From: Desulfocapsa sp.
GTDB taxonomy: Bacteria; Desulfobacterota; Desulfobulbia; Desulfobulbales; Desulfocapsaceae
Direction: 5' to 3'
NCBI GenBank assembly: GCA_030638765.1
Contig: DAOWDZ010000196.1
Location: 1-5,887, forward strand
DNA: 5,887 nucleotides
Shown here: one piece after another, positions 5,631 to 5,887 of the stretch
How positions within the stretch are numbered: position 1 is the stretch's first letter
How the letters are laid out: each line of letters opens with the position of its first letter
The notes under the pieces: model-generated
Seen by the model: the letters and a program-made list of their open reading frames with translations, nothing else
What the model was told of the DNA's origin: nothing
Databases searched by the model: none
Position numbers and translations under genes: made by a program

Positions 5631-5887
5631 CAGTATCTATTCCACTGGCAAAACCAGGCTATTCATTACAGGACTCTCTTTTCTACTCCTGTTTGCACTC
5701 AGTTGCACAGCCCATGCCGGCTCAAAAGATTTCCCTGCGCCGAGCTGGTTAAAGACTACTCAAATAGCAGACGATATGATTATCAACGGACTTCCTTCGC
5801 AGGTGCGAAACTTTGAAGCAAACAAAGCAATGGAAGAACTTCTGCTTTTTTACAGAGGCCAATGGCAAAATGACAACACCGGGAATA
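5623..5887 (+). CDS. Small exported protein of the pilus cluster, N-terminal 88 residues only
   Basis: ATG 5623 opens a frame that runs uninterrupted to the right edge (88 full codons plus one base), so the gene is cut off. The N-terminus is a signal peptide: K10 and R12, a hydrophobic core from L13 to about L26, then CTAHA|G with likely cleavage after Ala32. Cys28 is not in a proper lipobox (ALSC), so a lipoprotein is less likely. The mature start FPAPSW...IADDMIINGLPSQVRNF...ELLLFYRGQW (37-81) reads like a compact domain. From memory, similar INGLP...FY..W proteins sit beside TadE/TadG-like genes in other proteobacteria, but I cannot name a characterised family or function. The start overlaps the end of the TadE-like gene by 8 nt (ATGAATAA). 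The nearest purine-rich motif (AAGGA, 5598-5602) is too far away, so coupling is expected. It is probably a periplasmic or surface accessory factor of the pilus. Confidence 0.8.
   Translation, partial: MNNSIYSTGKTRLFITGLSFLLLFALSCTAHAGSKDFPAPSWLKTTQIADDMIINGLPSQVRNFEANKAMEELLLFYRGQWQNDNTGN

Overview
The window comes from a Gram-negative bacterium. It encodes a periplasmic tail-specific protease with a signal peptide, and a set of pilus proteins with prepilin-type N-termini. The moderately AT-rich genes and the protein flavour would suit a proteobacterium in the broad sense, including Desulfobulbales-like deltaproteobacteria (Desulfobacterota) or a gammaproteobacterium. That placement is an impression, not a search result.

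Layout. Positions 1-1956 (minus strand) hold nearly all of a prc-type C-terminal processing protease, whose C-terminal end lies beyond the left edge. A 129-bp divergent intergenic region (1957-2085) separates it from a small MazG-like nucleotide pyrophosphohydrolase on the plus strand (2086-2403). After another 127 bp, which include a candidate promoter and a consensus ribosome binding site, a plus-strand pilus cluster begins. It comprises a Flp-like prepilin (2531-2788), a 128-bp spacer rich in inverted repeats, a large Tad-domain (TadG-like) protein (2917-4659), a TadE-like pseudopilin (4659-5630), and the start of a small secreted protein (5623 to the right edge). The last three genes overlap by 1 nt and 8 nt, so they are almost certainly cotranscribed and translationally coupled.

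How the genes fit together. The Flp-like protein is probably the main subunit: it has the best Shine-Dalgarno sequence and a clean G|xxxxEY prepilin site. The TadE-like protein has the same type of site (E at +5, F at +6) and would be a minor pseudopilin. The Tad-domain protein is anchored by one N-terminal helix and carries a large exported region. The last gene encodes an exported protein of unknown function. The secretion ATPase, platform proteins, secretin and prepilin peptidase that such a pilus needs are not in this window. They must lie downstream or elsewhere.

The most interesting non-coding feature is the flp/tadG spacer. A predicted RNA hairpin there pairs every base of the tadG-like Shine-Dalgarno sequence, and a candidate internal promoter overlaps its left arm. 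This could set different output for the major pilin and the downstream minor components. I found no CRISPR array, tRNA, rRNA, insertion sequence or recognisable defence system.
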